This document shows, piece by piece, positions 50,986-60,799 of a DNA stretch of 64,000 bases. The stretch is taken from positions 771,064 through 835,063 of the forward strand of contig APJY01000001.1 in NCBI GenBank assembly GCA_000389735.1. The letters are read 5' to 3'. Origin of the DNA: Sulfolobales archaeon Acd1 (GTDB taxonomy: Archaea > Thermoproteota > Thermoprotei_A > Sulfolobales > Sulfolobaceae). A program made the translations under genes and the position numbers. Every line of letters starts with the position of its first letter. Within the stretch, counting starts at the first letter, position 1. The notes under the pieces were generated by a model. It saw nothing but the letters and a program-made list of their open reading frames with translations. It had not been told where the DNA came from and did no database searches.

Positions 50986-51925
50986 GATCCTGAGAAGGTT
51001 GTTCAGAGGGTACTACGAAACGGCTAAGCTCGAGTTACCCGATGACATGGAGCTCAGGGAGTTCGCGATTCAACCCTTCAGCTCCGAGAGTTACGTCAGG
51101 CACTTATCCTTTACGAGTGAGCAGGAGCTCAGGAGCTTCCTAATCGAGAAGGCTCCGTTACAGGTCTACTTCTCGGCGGGGAAGTATCAGTCCCCCTCGG
51201 CTCCCGACATGGAGAGCAAGGGCTGGATGGGGTCAGACCTCATGTTCGACTTGGACGCGGATGAGTTTTGTGAGCTGAACGTCAGGAGGTTCTGTATGGG
51301 CACGGGGGAGGAGGTCTTAGGCGACGAGTGTGTCTCCAACGTAGTCTCTTACTCCGAAGTGACCGCGGAGTGCCTGAAGCAGGTCTACGACAAGGCCACG
51401 TTGTTGAAAGACGTATTAAAGGACGACTTCGGGCTGGAAGGGGAAATCGTTTTCTCAGGCAACAGGGGCTTTCACGTGAACGTGAACTGTTACGGGGACT
51501 GCGCTCTTCTAGACAGGGAGGACAGGAAGAAGATAGTCGAGTACCTAACTGACCCGAGGGTGGAGCCAGGGAGCCCCAGCGACTTCGGATGGGCGGGCAG
51601 GCTAGCAAGAGGAGTAAGACCTCTGAAGTTAGACGAGCAGGTGACGATAGACATTCACAGGCTCAGGAGGATCCCGGGCTCGATAAACGGTAAGTCGGGC
51701 CTACCCGTCTTTAGAATAAGTAGCGCCTCCGAACTGGACGACCTTCTCTCGAGGTCACCCTTCAAAGGCTCCAGAGTGGTTATACAACCCCTAGTGACGG
51801 GGGAGCTTAACGTGTATAACGTGAGGGTCACCCTAAAGAAGGACTTAAAGGTTACGATAAACTCTGAAGTCGGAATATATCTGGCCCTTAAGGGCTTGGT
51901 GAGGCTGACCGCTTATGTCAAGTGA
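50945..51925 (+). CDS. priS: DNA primase small subunit PriS
   Basis: PriS is the catalytic subunit of archaeal/eukaryotic primase. The protein has up to 326 residues: the catalytic DxD in LMFDLDADEF (about residue 100), the zinc site CELNVRRFC ... GDEC ... AEC (about 107-141) and VFSGNRGFHVNV as in the family. The listed GTG start lies 41 bp inside PCNA2; TTG at 50999 is an alternative that would remove 18 residues. Gins15 overlaps its 3' end. The large subunit PriL is not in this window. Confidence 0.93.
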   Translation: MATTTSTSPPERSEILRRLFRGYYETAKLELPDDMELREFAIQPFSSESYVRHLSFTSEQELRSFLIEKAPLQVYFSAGKYQSPSAPDMESKGWMGSDLMFDLDADEFCELNVRRFCMGTGEEVLGDECVSNVVSYSEVTAECLKQVYDKATLLKDVLKDDFGLEGEIVFSGNRGFHVNVNCYGDCALLDREDRKKIVEYLTDPRVEPGSPSDFGWAGRLARGVRPLKLDEQVTIDIHRLRRIPGSINGKSGLPVFRISSASELDDLLSRSPFKGSRVVIQPLVTGELNVYNVRVTLKKDLKVTINSEVGIYLALKGLVRLTAYVK

Positions 51926-52391
51926 GGTTTTACCGCGCCTGGTTGAGGCCGAGCTCACTGGAAAAGAGCCGACCCAATTAGAGCTCAGGGAATTAGAAGG
52001 ACTGATAAACGCTCTCAGGAGGGTGAGGGCTACCTACAGTGACGACATACACGCGGCCGAGGTGAAGCTTTACGAGAGCTTGGCCGAGGCGTTGTTCAGC
52101 TCTAGGCTGGCCAAGTACCTCGACGGGAAGGAAGTGAAAGGCTTTGACCACGAGCTTTATAACGTGATCGCAAGGGTTCAGGAGGTCTTCAAGGACGTCG
52201 TTACGGGGAATTACGCGGGTTCGGGGACGAGGGCGCTCTTCAGGGTTACGCAGGCCACAGTGGTTCACAATTACCTTGTTAAGCCGGGTGACCTCGTCGT
52301 TTCAGAACTGAATAACGTTTTAAAGGCGGTAATCGCTGGTTACCTGGACTTAGTGAGCCTGACGAGAGTGAAGACCGATGAAAGTTCCTAA
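51915..52391 (+). CDS. gins15: GINS complex subunit Gins15
   Basis: GINS is part of the CMG-like replicative helicase with MCM and the GAN/Cdc45-like protein. The 158-residue protein is helical at first and then has a small beta domain ending [20 protein letters not shown], typical of Gins51-type subunits. Order PCNA2-PriS-Gins15 is the conserved Sulfolobales arrangement, which strengthens this otherwise weakly conserved family. ATG starts 11 bp before the priS stop; the 3' end overlaps the L44e start by 14 bp. Confidence 0.87.
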   Translation: MSSEVLPRLVEAELTGKEPTQLELRELEGLINALRRVRATYSDDIHAAEVKLYESLAEALFSSRLAKYLDGKEVKGFDHELYNVIARVQEVFKDVVTGNYAGSGTRALFRVTQATVVHNYLVKPGDLVVSELNNVLKAVIAGYLDLVSLTRVKTDESS

Positions 52392-52665
52392 AGTGATCAA
52401 CACTTATTGCCCCAAGTGTAAGACTCACACTCCACACTCGGTCTCGCTCTATAAGGGCGGTAAAAGGAGGACTCTAGCTGAGGGGCAGAGAAGGTACGAG
52501 AGGAAGAACCTGGGCTACGGGAGCAAAAGGAAGCCCGAGCAGAAGAGGTTCGCTAAGACTACCAAGAAGCAAACGCTTGTACTGAAGTGTCAGAAGTGCG
52601 GTTACACGCTTGTAAGAGAAGGAATAAGGCTGAAGAAGCTCGAGTTGGTGGAGGTGGCGAAATGA
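52378..52665 (+). CDS. rpl44e: 50S ribosomal protein L44e
   Basis: The 95-residue protein has a zinc ribbon from [10 protein letters not shown] to [10 protein letters not shown] and the basic middle [17 protein letters not shown]. It sits at the L1-side of the large subunit near the E site. It is coupled to S27e by an ATGA overlap and to gins15 by a 14-bp overlap. Confidence 0.96.
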   Translation: MKVPKVINTYCPKCKTHTPHSVSLYKGGKRRTLAEGQRRYERKNLGYGSKRKPEQKRFAKTTKKQTLVLKCQKCGYTLVREGIRLKKLELVEVAK

Positions 52666-52862
52666 AGGCCAAGCTTAAGGTCCTAATCCCTCAGCCGAGG
52701 AGTAAGTTCTTGAGGGTTAAATGCGCTCAGTGCGGTAACGAGCAGATCGTTTTCAGCCACGCGACCTACCCGGTCAGGTGTACGTCCTGCGGGACTCAGC
52801 TCGTCGTCCCGAGGGGAGGTAAGGCCAAAACCCTTGGAGAGATAATCAAGGAGTTAGATTAA
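52662..52862 (+). CDS. rps27e: 30S ribosomal protein S27e
   Basis: The 66-residue small-subunit protein carries the zinc motif [20 protein letters not shown] ... CGTQLV (four cysteines). The ATG at 52662 overlaps the L44e stop and is preceded by GGAGGTGGCG. The frame opens earlier inside L44e, but the earlier part is not family-like. Confidence 0.95.
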   Translation: MKAKLKVLIPQPRSKFLRVKCAQCGNEQIVFSHATYPVRCTSCGTQLVVPRGGKAKTLGEIIKELD

Positions 52863-52980
52863 TCCTCGTTTTTCGCCGACTCGCTCATCGTGAACTCGTT
52901 CGACCTTAAGGCCGATGGCCCCTTCACGTTCGGAAAGGTAAAAATTAAGGCTCTGAAGACCCCGAGAATCACGGACAGAA
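52863..52980 (+). other. Gap with coding-like frame before aIF2alpha
   Basis: The frame just after the S27e stop reads SSFFADSLIVNSFDLKADG and PFTFGKVKIKALKTPR up to 52980, with coding-like composition and a GTG at 52890. The frame then runs on, out of frame, inside aIF2alpha. I cannot assign it; it may be an unrecognised small gene or a decayed one. Confidence 0.3.
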
Positions 52981-53775
52981 ATGATTTTCCCGAAAAAACC
53001 ACTTCCGGACGACGGCGAGATCCTCATCGCGACGGTCAAGAAAGTCTTCGACCAGGGAGCTTACGTTACTCTCGACGAGTACGGCGGGTTGGAGGCCTAC
53101 CTCCCCTGGATAGAGGTGAGTAGCAGATGGGTTAGGAACGTGAGGGACGTACTGAGCGAGGGCAGGAAGATAGTGGTGAAAGTGATCAGGATAGACCGCA
53201 AGAAGGGAACAGTAGACGTCTCTTTGAAGAAGGTGACGGAGGACGAGAAGAAGAAGAAGATGGCCCAGTGGAAGAGGTTGCAAAGGACTGACAAGATACT
53301 CGAGATAGTTTCGAAGAGGCTGAACCTCCCCGAGAGACAGGCTTGGGACGAGGTCGCTTGGAGGCTAGAGTCTAAGTACAACACAGACGCCTTCGCGGTC
53401 CTGGAAAGGGCGGCCAAGGAAGGGGACAAGGTACTGAGGGAGGCCGGGGTACCGGACGTTTGGATAAAGCCGTTGCTCGAGGAAATAGGGAAACACATCG
53501 AGGAGAAGAGGTATAAGGTTCAACAGATCGTCGTCGTGAGGTCTAACTCTCCCGACGGCGTCGCGAAGATCAAGTCGTTCTTCGGCGCTGCTGAGGAGAC
53601 CTTCAACGATGACGTGGGTGAGCTAAGGATATTCAGCGTGGGTGCCCCTAGGTATATGGTCGAGATCACGGGCACGGATAAGGCTGAGATAGGAGCCGAG
53701 CTGTCAAGGCTTCTCAAGAAGATGGAGAGTCTCGCCAAGAGTCACGACGTTTCCTTCATGGTGGCTAAGAAGTGA
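52981..53775 (+). CDS. eif2a: Translation initiation factor 2 subunit alpha
   Basis: aIF2alpha, with beta and gamma, brings initiator tRNA to the ribosome. The 264-residue protein has an N-terminal S1 domain ([33 protein letters not shown]), a helical middle and the C-terminal alpha-beta domain [15 protein letters not shown] that binds the gamma subunit. ATG start. It overlaps the Nop10 start by 4 bp, as is common in archaea. Confidence 0.96.
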   Translation: MIFPKKPLPDDGEILIATVKKVFDQGAYVTLDEYGGLEAYLPWIEVSSRWVRNVRDVLSEGRKIVVKVIRIDRKKGTVDVSLKKVTEDEKKKKMAQWKRLQRTDKILEIVSKRLNLPERQAWDEVAWRLESKYNTDAFAVLERAAKEGDKVLREAGVPDVWIKPLLEEIGKHIEEKRYKVQQIVVVRSNSPDGVAKIKSFFGAAEETFNDDVGELRIFSVGAPRYMVEITGTDKAEIGAELSRLLKKMESLAKSHDVSFMVAKK

Positions 53776-53942
53776 AGTGGAAGCTGAGGAAGTGTCCTAA
53801 GTGTGGGAACTACACCTTTCAGGATGTTTGTCCTAAGTGCGGAACTCCCACTAAGGTGCCGCACCCGCCCAGGTTCTCTCCCGTAGATAAGTACGTAAAA
53901 TACAGGATTGAGATGAAAAGAGGAAGGCCCCTGAACTGTTAG
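53772..53942 (+). CDS. nop10: H/ACA RNP protein Nop10
   Basis: The 56-residue protein of H/ACA pseudouridylation complexes has its zinc ribbon [17 protein letters not shown] and the conserved [16 protein letters not shown] segment that binds Cbf5. It starts on GTG overlapping the aIF2alpha stop. It is convergent with aglB (19 bp apart). Nop10 binds Cbf5 and guide RNAs, which would supply pseudouridines independently of the degenerate Pus10-like protein at 5.4 kb. Confidence 0.95.
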   Translation: MKWKLRKCPKCGNYTFQDVCPKCGTPTKVPHPPRFSPVDKYVKYRIEMKRGRPLNC

Positions 53943-53961
53943 ATACAAGATTAGGATAGGA

Positions 53962-56292
53962 TTATCTTTGAGGGCTCAACGTGACCACTTGAGGCGTCAC
54001 GACGACCCAGGGCTCTACGAACTGGTACACCACTACCACTACGTAAACTGTGGCCGTGCCTCCCACGGCCGGGATCTGACCGAGCGGGTAGAGCTCTATT
54101 AGCACTGGCTTGAAGTACTGGAGGTAAACGTTGGGCACCTTATAGCCCTGTAGAGCGAACTCGTTCTGAGTCGGTAAAGGCACCGTGAAGGGTGCGACCA
54201 CGGGGAAGCCGGTGGCCTGTAGTCCCTCAACGAACATGCTGACTATCAACGAGTTGTAAGCCCTCGGGGTCCAAGCGGTGACCGACGCGGACTGTATTTG
54301 GTTGAGGAGAGCCTCATAGGTGGATATCGTGCTCGGAGGCAACTGAGCGGCGAGCGAGCTGTTCAGCACGTTTATGATCGGTTGCACGGTTTCCCTGACC
54401 AGAGTAACGTTTATGTAATCGGTCTGGTTGTAACCGGCAATCACGGTCATAGCGCCCATGGCCTTCGCTATATCGGCGTCACTGGTCGTGTAGCCGTAGA
54501 ACTCTCCTGGGAAATTAACGGGGATCCCGATGAACCACTCCGCACCGAGTATTGAGGAGTTGGGGAAGTATAAGACGGCGGTATCGTAGGCGACTATGTA
54601 GACGGGCGCCGTGTAGTTGGGGTTGCCCAACGGGTACAGGTGGAAATACCTCTCCAACACGTCGGCCGCGAAAGTCTCGTTATTGAGGAACATCTCAGCC
54701 ATAAGCCTTATTTGTGTCCCGTTCAGCGTGTTGTTCTCGTCTATAACTGACCTGTTGGTGTTCACCTGTATCCAGTAGCCGTAGTCCCACCACGAGAGGA
54801 CGAACGCGTTTTGGGGCGTGTTGTTGTGAATCCAATCAAGAGTTGCAACCCAAGCGTAATTGGTTGCGGCGAAGGGGAGACCCGCGTTGGTGATGGAGGT
54901 GGGAACGTCGCTGAGCACTACTGTGAAAGAGGCGTCAGCGACCATCGAAACGCCGACTAGGGCAACCAACGCGACGCCCGCAATCCTCCCCTTCCCGCCA
55001 TTCTTCAAGTCCTTCCCTATCTCCGCTATAGCTACCCCTGCGAGGGCTGCGACGATGTAAGCGGTGTAATTGAATAAGTAAGGTTGCTCCGACGTTCCGA
55101 ACACGCTGGCGACGCCCAACACCACGAGCCACAGCGACGCTATGTTCGCGTTCCTCCGCAGGACGTAATAGATTCCCGCCACGGATAGCAGTAGGGGTAG
55201 CCCGAAGGTGGCGACCATTTGTTGCGCCGACTGCGGAATGTACTCCGCGACCGTTCTGAATATAGGCACGGTGAACTGGAAGAACGGGTTAATTATCGCG
55301 TAGTACCTGCTTGGTATCGGGGATAACCCCAGCAACGGGGCCACAGCTAAGCCCGCCGCTACTATCAACACGAGAATTGCTGTTATTATCAGCGCCCTAC
55401 TTTCGGTGATTTCTGAGGGGATTACCCTCTTCAGGTAAAGGTCGAGGTATAGGAAGAGAGAGATCGCTACGAGTGCCAGGCCGTGCGCGAGGCCCGACAT
55501 GAAACCTATGTTGTTCGGCGCTAAGGAGGTAAGGAAAGCGGTGGTCACGGCCATAATTGAAACGTGCTTCGCGGTGAGATCGTCGTTTCTGTTCATTAAA
55601 ACGAGAAGGAAGGCCGCGACGAACAGGCTGAGGTCGACGTAAGTGTACCCGCCCCAGGTAACTTCCACAAGGAAGAGGAAGACGCCTGAGACTAGGCTCA
55701 GTATCCAGTTATCCCGCCTGAGGGCCTGTATTAGGAAGTACGTGGAGATTAGGATGAAGACGGCCCCCCAGGAGGTCTTAGGGAGTCCCCCAAGAAGGTT
55801 CTTGTAGGTTAAGGCGGGCGAGACCGCCACGAACGCCGCCGCCAGATATCCCCCGAGCCTGGAATTGGTTATGGACTCCACGGCCACGAACGCCGCGAGG
55901 ACGCCCAAGGCCGCGAGCAACACGTCGGAGAAGACCGCCACAGTGTAAACCGCGTCGGGTCCATACGTCGAATAGAACGGGAGACTGAATAGGGCGACTA
56001 GGAACGGTAGGCCTATCGTGTTTCCCAGCTCGAGTGCGTAGCCCCAAGGGAACCACGCTAAAACGTCAGGGGGGACCGCGTACCAATTGCCGTGAGCTTG
56101 GGCGATCAGCAAGGCGTTATAAAAGAGGTACCAAGGGTCGAACTCGTTCATCGTTACGGGCCACTGGGGGTAGTTGAGTAGGCTGACGGTTCTGATGAGG
56201 ATCGAAACTAACGCGAGGGCGCCTACGACTAGGGCGTCAAGGGGCCTCTTGAGGTCGATCTTCAGCCTAACAGGCCTCGCCGTGGAGGACAT
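53962..56292 (-). CDS. aglB: Oligosaccharyl transferase AglB (STT3)
   Basis: AglB transfers the lipid-linked glycan to Asn in N-x-S/T sites of exported proteins. The protein has about 776 residues from the ATG at 56292: about 13 membrane helices, an N-terminal acidic loop with EFDPWYLFYNALLIAQ (catalytic metal site) and, after the helices, the WWDYG motif in LSWWDYGYWI near residue 500 in the extracellular domain. The earlier in-frame start lies inside tRNA-Ile and is rejected; a TTTTAACTA TATA element sits just before the ATG. Several surface glycoproteins in this window are probable substrates. Confidence 0.95.
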   Translation of the reverse strand: MSSTARPVRLKIDLKRPLDALVVGALALVSILIRTVSLLNYPQWPVTMNEFDPWYLFYNALLIAQAHGNWYAVPPDVLAWFPWGYALELGNTIGLPFLVALFSLPFYSTYGPDAVYTVAVFSDVLLAALGVLAAFVAVESITNSRLGGYLAAAFVAVSPALTYKNLLGGLPKTSWGAVFILISTYFLIQALRRDNWILSLVSGVFLFLVEVTWGGYTYVDLSLFVAAFLLVLMNRNDDLTAKHVSIMAVTTAFLTSLAPNNIGFMSGLAHGLALVAISLFLYLDLYLKRVIPSEITESRALIITAILVLIVAAGLAVAPLLGLSPIPSRYYAIINPFFQFTVPIFRTVAEYIPQSAQQMVATFGLPLLLSVAGIYYVLRRNANIASLWLVVLGVASVFGTSEQPYLFNYTAYIVAALAGVAIAEIGKDLKNGGKGRIAGVALVALVGVSMVADASFTVVLSDVPTSITNAGLPFAATNYAWVATLDWIHNNTPQNAFVLSWWDYGYWIQVNTNRSVIDENNTLNGTQIRLMAEMFLNNETFAADVLERYFHLYPLGNPNYTAPVYIVAYDTAVLYFPNSSILGAEWFIGIPVNFPGEFYGYTTSDADIAKAMGAMTVIAGYNQTDYINVTLVRETVQPIINVLNSSLAAQLPPSTISTYEALLNQIQSASVTAWTPRAYNSLIVSMFVEGLQATGFPVVAPFTVPLPTQNEFALQGYKVPNVYLQYFKPVLIELYPLGQIPAVGGTATVYVVVVVYQFVEPWVVVTPQVVTLSPQR

Positions 56293-56331
56293 CAGGCAAT
56301 AGCCGTTCGGGCTAGTTAAAAGGTTAATCGA

Positions 56332-56420
56332 TGGGCCCGGGGGGATTTGAACCCCCGACCTCCCGGTCTCCGCCCGGCGGGCTATCAGCCGGGCGCTCCA
56401 CCAAGCTAAGCTACGGGCCC
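56332..56420 (-). tRNA. tRNA-Ile (anticodon GAT) with 15-nt intron
   Basis: Acceptor GGGCCCG/CGGGCCC, discriminator A, T stem GGGGG/CCCCC. The anticodon stem CCCGG/CCGGG is split after CTGATA by GC-rich 15 bases (56368-56382). The intron hairpin is CCC/GGG; the helix with CTG is 3 bp plus a mismatch, so the bulge-helix-bulge is relaxed. Mature length 74 nt. The 5' region holds a GCTTTAATTG TATA-like element. Confidence 0.93.
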
Positions 56421-56507
56421 GGGCAATATCATGGCTTAACAGCAATTAAAGCCTTCGGCCTCGCGTGTCGGTACGGAAAGCGCGTTAAAGTTAAACGGTC
56501 TAAGTCG

Positions 56508-56561
56508 GGTCAGGCACGAGAAATCCTCCTCACCTTTCAGGCCGCCCATCGAGCATCATCT
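56508..56561 (-). ncRNA. Candidate C/D box sRNA just 3' of tRNA-Ala
   Basis: On the minus strand, two bases after the tRNA-Ala discriminator, the order is: C box ATGATGC (56553-56559), 12-nt guide, D' box CTGA (56537-56540), AAGG, C' box TGAGGA (56527-56532), 13-nt guide, D box CTGA (56510-56513). The spacing is that of archaeal 2'-O-methylation guides; the C box deviates only in its last base. Guide 1 could pair with 16S near 11241-11250 (one mismatch), guide 2 with the sarcin-ricin stem of 23S near 15455 (with G-U pairs). Co-transcription with the tRNA is inferred. Confidence 0.55.
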
Positions 56562-56562
56562 G

Positions 56563-56637
<75 letters not shown>

Positions 56638-56777
56638 AGTTACATAGTCTCCTTCGGAGATTTATAATTGTCTAGCTTTCCTTCCCTTTCCTTCCCGAGA
56701 CTTATTACGATAAGCCGTTACTTATCCCGTTAATGTTTCATCGTGGTGTGTGCGTTAAATAAGCCGTTTAGCTTAAC

Positions 56778-56975
56778 GTGAACGAACTGACGATCTCCCT
56801 GAAAGTCGTGAAAGCCTTGGCTGAACACGTGCCTGAGGACTGTAGGGAAATCCTGCTCAAAGTGGCGGAGAAGTTCGCGAGGGACGCTATGGCCTTGGGG
56901 TTAGATAAGGCCTTGGCTAAGTGGTACGGGATTGAAGACGACATTGACGTTCTCATAGAGATGGAGAGTTCTTGA
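56778..56975 (+). CDS. Small helical protein (65 aa), unknown
   Basis: The product begins [17 protein letters not shown] and continues with an acidic helix [11 protein letters not shown] at the end. There is no metal motif or membrane segment. The GTG start at 56778 is preceded by TTTAGCTTAACG, a weak TATA-like run. It overlaps the convergent nucleotidyltransferase gene by 23 bp. Coding composition fits the genome, but no relative is recognised. Confidence 0.6.
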   Translation: MNELTISLKVVKALAEHVPEDCREILLKVAEKFARDAMALGLDKALAKWYGIEDDIDVLIEMESS

Positions 56976-57666
56976 ACACCTCCAAGACCTCGTTGCTCGC
57001 CTCCTCCAAGTCCTTCATGGTGTCTATCGACCTCCAATAGGCCTCAGCGAACTGTACCCCTCCCAGTAGGCCCCTCTGAGCTAAGGTGGGGAAGGTAGTC
57101 CTCTCGATGTCGCCCTTGTCCGGCAAGTACTCGAAGATCTTCGGGGTGAACCTGTAAACTCCCGCGTTGATCCAGTACTCCTTAAGCACGGGCTTCTCTA
57201 TAAACGCCTTGACCTTCCCGTCCTCTATGTATACAATCCCGTAGGGGCTCCTCAAGGGCACTAGAGCTAGGGCGGCGACCTCGCCGTCTTTAACCCTCAG
57301 CTTCTCTACGTTGAGGTCCGTTATTACATCACCGTTAAGCACCAGGAAGTCCTCGTTTATGAAGTCCCTTATTCTCTTCACCGCTCCCCCCGTGCCTAAA
57401 GGCTCGTTCTCGGTCAAGAACATGTAAGAAATCCCTAGCCTCTCGGCGTTTCTCGACACCCAGTCGATCAAAACCTCTCTCTTGTATCCAGTCAGGAAAA
57501 TGAACGACTTAATGCCGAACCTCTTAAGCCAAAGGATTTGCCACTCCACAATAGGCCTGCCCCCAACCTCTACCATGGGCTTGGGTCTCTCATCGGTGAG
57601 GGGCCTCAACCTCTTGCCGTAACCCCCAGCGAGTATAACTGCCTTCAGCGAGGAAGCGGTAGGCAT
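56953..57666 (-). CDS. Sugar-phosphate nucleotidyltransferase (GMPP-type)
   Basis: The 237-residue enzyme joins a sugar-1-phosphate to a nucleotide. The signature [19 protein letters not shown], the [16 protein letters not shown] segment and [12 protein letters not shown] with the metal Asp are present, and [13 protein letters not shown] binds the nucleotide. It is short, without the C-terminal left-handed helix domain. Mannose-1-phosphate guanylyltransferase is the likeliest role; glucose or GlcNAc types cannot be excluded. ATG 57666 lies about 28 bp after AAGTTTATAG. It may feed N-glycan synthesis together with Agl24 and AglB. Confidence 0.87.
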   Translation of the reverse strand: MPTASSLKAVILAGGYGKRLRPLTDERPKPMVEVGGRPIVEWQILWLKRFGIKSFIFLTGYKREVLIDWVSRNAERLGISYMFLTENEPLGTGGAVKRIRDFINEDFLVLNGDVITDLNVEKLRVKDGEVAALALVPLRSPYGIVYIEDGKVKAFIEKPVLKEYWINAGVYRFTPKIFEYLPDKGDIERTTFPTLAQRGLLGGVQFAEAYWRSIDTMKDLEEASNEVLEVFKNSPSL

Positions 57667-57779
57667 CAACCAATCCGTTTCTATTAGATCTATAAACTTT
57701 GCGATGATAATTCAAAATTACACGAGGGTACTCTTCCCCGGGAAAACCATTAATAAGGGTTCCTGACGAGCTAATTCAG

Positions 57780-57855
57780 GGGGCCGTCGTCTAGCCTGGA
57801 CTAGGATGCCAGGCTCGGGCCCTGGTGATCGGGGGTTCAAATCCCCCCGGCCCCA
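57780..57855 (+). tRNA. tRNA-Pro (anticodon CGG)
   Basis: Acceptor GGGGCCG/CGGCCCC, anticodon arm CCAGG-CTCGGGC-CCTGG, T stem GGGGG/CCCCC, discriminator A. No intron; 76 nt. The D and T arms are nearly the same as in tRNA-Pro(GGG) at 42.9 kb. TTTCTTTTTC follows as a probable terminator. Confidence 0.96.
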
Positions 57856-58018
57856 CTTAGGACTTGTTTCTTTTTCATTATCTCTGTGGTTCCAGTTTTC
57901 GAAACATCACAAGTAGCCCGCAATCTAACCGTAAGCAATGACTGAACGTCTCAAGCGAATCCTCCTGGGACCCGTGTTCCCGATTAAGCTTAATTAAGGC
58001 AAGGCCGTGGGCATTTCG

Positions 58019-59002
58019 ATGAACTTAGTCAGCCTCTTCCTGTTCCTTCTAGTGGGCTCTCACTTGGCTTACGTTTACGGCTTCACGGAAACCAACGGCT
58101 TTCAAACCTTCGAGGGCAACATCTATTGGAACCTGACTTGGGTAGGTGAGGGCTTTAACGCTACAGGCGTCGTGAATTACACTTTCATAAACGGCTCAAG
58201 CGTGAGGCACCTGAGCTATAACCTCACTTCCAGCAAACCCGCCGATTGGTACACGCTTACCACTGATTTCTTCCCGTACTTCGTGGTCACTGAAACGTCG
58301 AACGGCTACTACAACTCGTCGATCCCCTCCATCACCCTCTACTCCGGAAACAACTACATCATCATATCTGCACAATACGGCGTGCCCTTGGCGGGGAAAT
58401 GGTCCGGGTTCAAGGGGCAGTTAAACGCCACGTTTAACTTCACCTTGATCAAGAGTCCTTTCTCGTTCTACAGAGGCAGCTACAAGGTTTACGACTTCAG
58501 TAACGTCTCGGGCAGCCTCAGCATCGAGGTCTTGACACCTGAACTCGTTAACTACACAGTGGCCCATTATTCCGTCTACTCACCGATCGTCAATAAGACG
58601 GTAGAGCTGAACGGCGTTTCCTTCGTCGGAAAGGGCTTCCTAACGATAGTTTTCCCGAGGTACGCGGTCTCCGGCATCGGGGGATTAGCCGTTCTACTGT
58701 ACAACGGATCCAAGTACTTCGTTAGCCTCTCACCTTTCGAAGTGGGGTATGCCAACACGAGCAACCCGTTCCTCGTGACCATCCTAGGCAACGACGTTTA
58801 CATGTTCTTCCCCTACGGGGGGAACGCCACGCTGATTTTCGGCAACCCGAACGCTACCGTTAGCCTCACCAGCGTCACCCAGTCCGGCCCGCTTCCGACT
58901 GGACAGAACTACGCTGTCTACCTGGGAATTGCCGCAGCCGTCATAGTAGTTGTCGTAACAGCTCTGCTACTTGGTAGGGCGTTTCTGCGACGGGGACGTT
59001 AG
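58019..59002 (+). CDS. Membrane-anchored surface glycoprotein, unknown
   Basis: The 327-residue product has a signal peptide ([20 protein letters not shown]), an extracellular beta-rich part with more than ten N-x-S/T sequons and a C-terminal anchor ([19 protein letters not shown]) followed by basic residues. It resembles other short Sulfolobales surface glycoproteins but I know no family. The ATG at 58019 (not GTG 58007) is 24-30 bp after CTTAATTAAG, a TATA-like site. The end overlaps sucD by 62 bp on the opposite strand. Confidence 0.75.
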   Translation: MNLVSLFLFLLVGSHLAYVYGFTETNGFQTFEGNIYWNLTWVGEGFNATGVVNYTFINGSSVRHLSYNLTSSKPADWYTLTTDFFPYFVVTETSNGYYNSSIPSITLYSGNNYIIISAQYGVPLAGKWSGFKGQLNATFNFTLIKSPFSFYRGSYKVYDFSNVSGSLSIEVLTPELVNYTVAHYSVYSPIVNKTVELNGVSFVGKGFLTIVFPRYAVSGIGGLAVLLYNGSKYFVSLSPFEVGYANTSNPFLVTILGNDVYMFFPYGGNATLIFGNPNATVSLTSVTQSGPLPTGQNYAVYLGIAAAVIVVVVTALLLGRAFLRRGR

Positions 59003-59792
59003 CTCTCCTGAACGAGTTCATCTTACTCTCGAAGGTCCCCTGCCCCATGTAAACCACCGCCCCCGCGTGGCCCATCCTCCTCTCCTTCGGCGCGGTCCTC
59101 CCGGCTATGTAGGCCACCACCGGCTTCTTTATCTTCCCGGACAGCACGTACTCCGCTATTCTCTCCTCCGAGGTACCGCCTATCTCGCCGATGATCACGA
59201 TGGCCTCGGTCTCGGGATCGTTCTCGAACATGAGCGCGGCCTCGTCCAACGGGGTTCCCACTATCGGATCTCCTCCGACTCCTATCACCGTGGAGTGCCC
59301 GAGCTCCTTCACGGCCTCGGCTACCTCATAGGTCAGCGTCCCCGACCTCGAGGCTATCCCAACCCTCCCCTTCCTGAAGCTCCTCACGGGCATTATGCCT
59401 ATGAGGGTTTCCTCAGGCACTATGATCCCGGGCGAGTTGGGACCCACTATCCTTACCCCTCTCGCCTTAGCGTACTTTATCATCCTCGCGGAGTCCACGA
59501 TTGGTATGTGCTCCGTTACGACCACTACCAGCTTTATCCCGGCGTCCACGGCTTCGTAAACCGCATCGGGAGCCCTCTGGGCGGGAACGAAAACGATGCT
59601 GGCCTCGGCCTCGTGTTCCCTCAAGGCGTCCTCAACCGTGTCGTACACAGGAACCCCGTGGACGTAAGTTCCTCCCTTACCCGGCGTGACCCCAGCGACT
59701 ATCCTCGTCCCGTAATCGAGCATGAGCTTAGTGTGGAAGCTCCCTTCCCTCCCGGTTATTCCCTGAACTATGACCCTCGTGTTCCTGTTCAC
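58941..59792 (-). CDS. sucD: Succinyl-CoA synthetase alpha subunit
   Basis: This subunit binds CoA and carries the phospho-histidine. The 283-residue protein has [13 protein letters not shown] (CoA site), the [11 protein letters not shown] loop and the active histidine in [13 protein letters not shown]. With SucC it makes ATP from succinyl-CoA in the TCA cycle, or the reverse in CO2 fixation cycles. GTG start overlaps the sucC stop by 4 bp. Confidence 0.95.
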   Translation of the reverse strand: MNRNTRVIVQGITGREGSFHTKLMLDYGTRIVAGVTPGKGGTYVHGVPVYDTVEDALREHEAEASIVFVPAQRAPDAVYEAVDAGIKLVVVVTEHIPIVDSARMIKYAKARGVRIVGPNSPGIIVPEETLIGIMPVRSFRKGRVGIASRSGTLTYEVAEAVKELGHSTVIGVGGDPIVGTPLDEAALMFENDPETEAIVIIGEIGGTSEERIAEYVLSGKIKKPVVAYIAGRTAPKERRMGHAGAVVYMGQGTFESKMNSFRRANVPVAETPYQVAELLRQLL

Positions 59793-60799
59793 GAGCGTAG
59801 CGCATCACCTATGGCGTCTATGGCCCTGGAATAAGCCTCGATCCCCTTTTCCGCCAGTATCTTCCTGCCCTCCTCCTCGTTGACCCCGGAGAGCCTCACG
59901 AAGACGGGCTTCTTGATTACGTCGATCGCCTCGACTATCCCCCTGGCCACCTCATCGCACCTCGTTATCCCTCCGAAGATATTGATCACGATTCTCTTAA
60001 CCCTGGGGTTGCTGGCCACCCTCAGGAGGGCCTCCTTGACCCTGGCCCTATCCGCCCCTCCTCCGACGTCGAAAAAGTCCGCTGGTTCCCCTCCCATGAG
60101 CTTCACCATGTCCATTGTCGCCATGGTCAGGCCAGCCCCGTTACTGATTATCCCTATGTCCCCTCCCAGGTCCACGTAGCTCTCGGGCTTATACGCCCTG
60201 TTGAATTTACTCAAAAGGTCCTGGTGCCTGAAGAGGGCGTTGTCGTCTATTATGACCTTGGCGTCCAGGGCTATTGGACCCTCCGGGGTCACCGCCAGCG
60301 GGTTTATCTCAGCTAGCTCGGCGTCGTATTCGGTCACCAGCTTATACAAGGCGTTTACGACGTCCCCAACCCCCTTTATGCCGATGTGCCTCTCGATCTT
60401 GATCAAGTCGTAGCCCCTCACCCCCCTCTCCATGGGAATAACGAAAGTCCTGACCTGTGCCATAGACTCTACGTCCACTCCCCCGACGGGAGAGACGGCT
60501 ATCATGGGCTCGCCGGTCTCCCTATCCAAGAGGGCGGAGATGTAGGCCTCCCTGTCGTGCGGGACGTACTCCTCGACGAGGAACAAGTCTACGCCCGACT
60601 TCCTCATCTCGTCTATCGCCGACTGGGGGTCGTCGGTCGCCCTTACGAGCCCCCTCTTCCCTCTACCCCCTTCGAGCACCTGCGCCTTAACGACGTACCT
60701 CCCCTTCCCCTCGAACTTGTCCTTGACCAGTTGGCCCTTAGGAACTCTGACCCCCAGCGACGCCAGCAGGTGCTTCGCCTCCCACTCGTAGAGCTTCAT
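59789..60799 (-). CDS. sucC: Succinyl-CoA synthetase beta subunit
   Basis: The 336-residue ATP-grasp subunit shows [33 protein letters not shown] and EINPLAV, then GLTMATMDM and [12 protein letters not shown]. It is shorter than bacterial SucC by about 50 residues. It is joined to sucD by a 4-bp overlap. Its start lies 62 bp inside the end of the endonuclease III-like gene. Confidence 0.93.
   Translation of the reverse strand: MKLYEWEAKHLLASLGVRVPKGQLVKDKFEGKGRYVVKAQVLEGGRGKRGLVRATDDPQSAIDEMRKSGVDLFLVEEYVPHDREAYISALLDRETGEPMIAVSPVGGVDVESMAQVRTFVIPMERGVRGYDLIKIERHIGIKGVGDVVNALYKLVTEYDAELAEINPLAVTPEGPIALDAKVIIDDNALFRHQDLLSKFNRAYKPESYVDLGGDIGIISNGAGLTMATMDMVKLMGGEPADFFDVGGGADRARVKEALLRVASNPRVKRIVINIFGGITRCDEVARGIVEAIDVIKKPVFVRLSGVNEEEGRKILAEKGIEAYSRAIDAIGDALRS

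Noticed and set aside
56293-56445. N-terminal extension of AglB through tRNA-Ile
   Set aside because: The extension is translated tRNA sequence; the ATG at 56292 with its TATA element is the real start.
58971-59834. Long plus-strand frame opposite sucD
   Set aside because: It is the antisense shadow of the well-conserved sucD gene.
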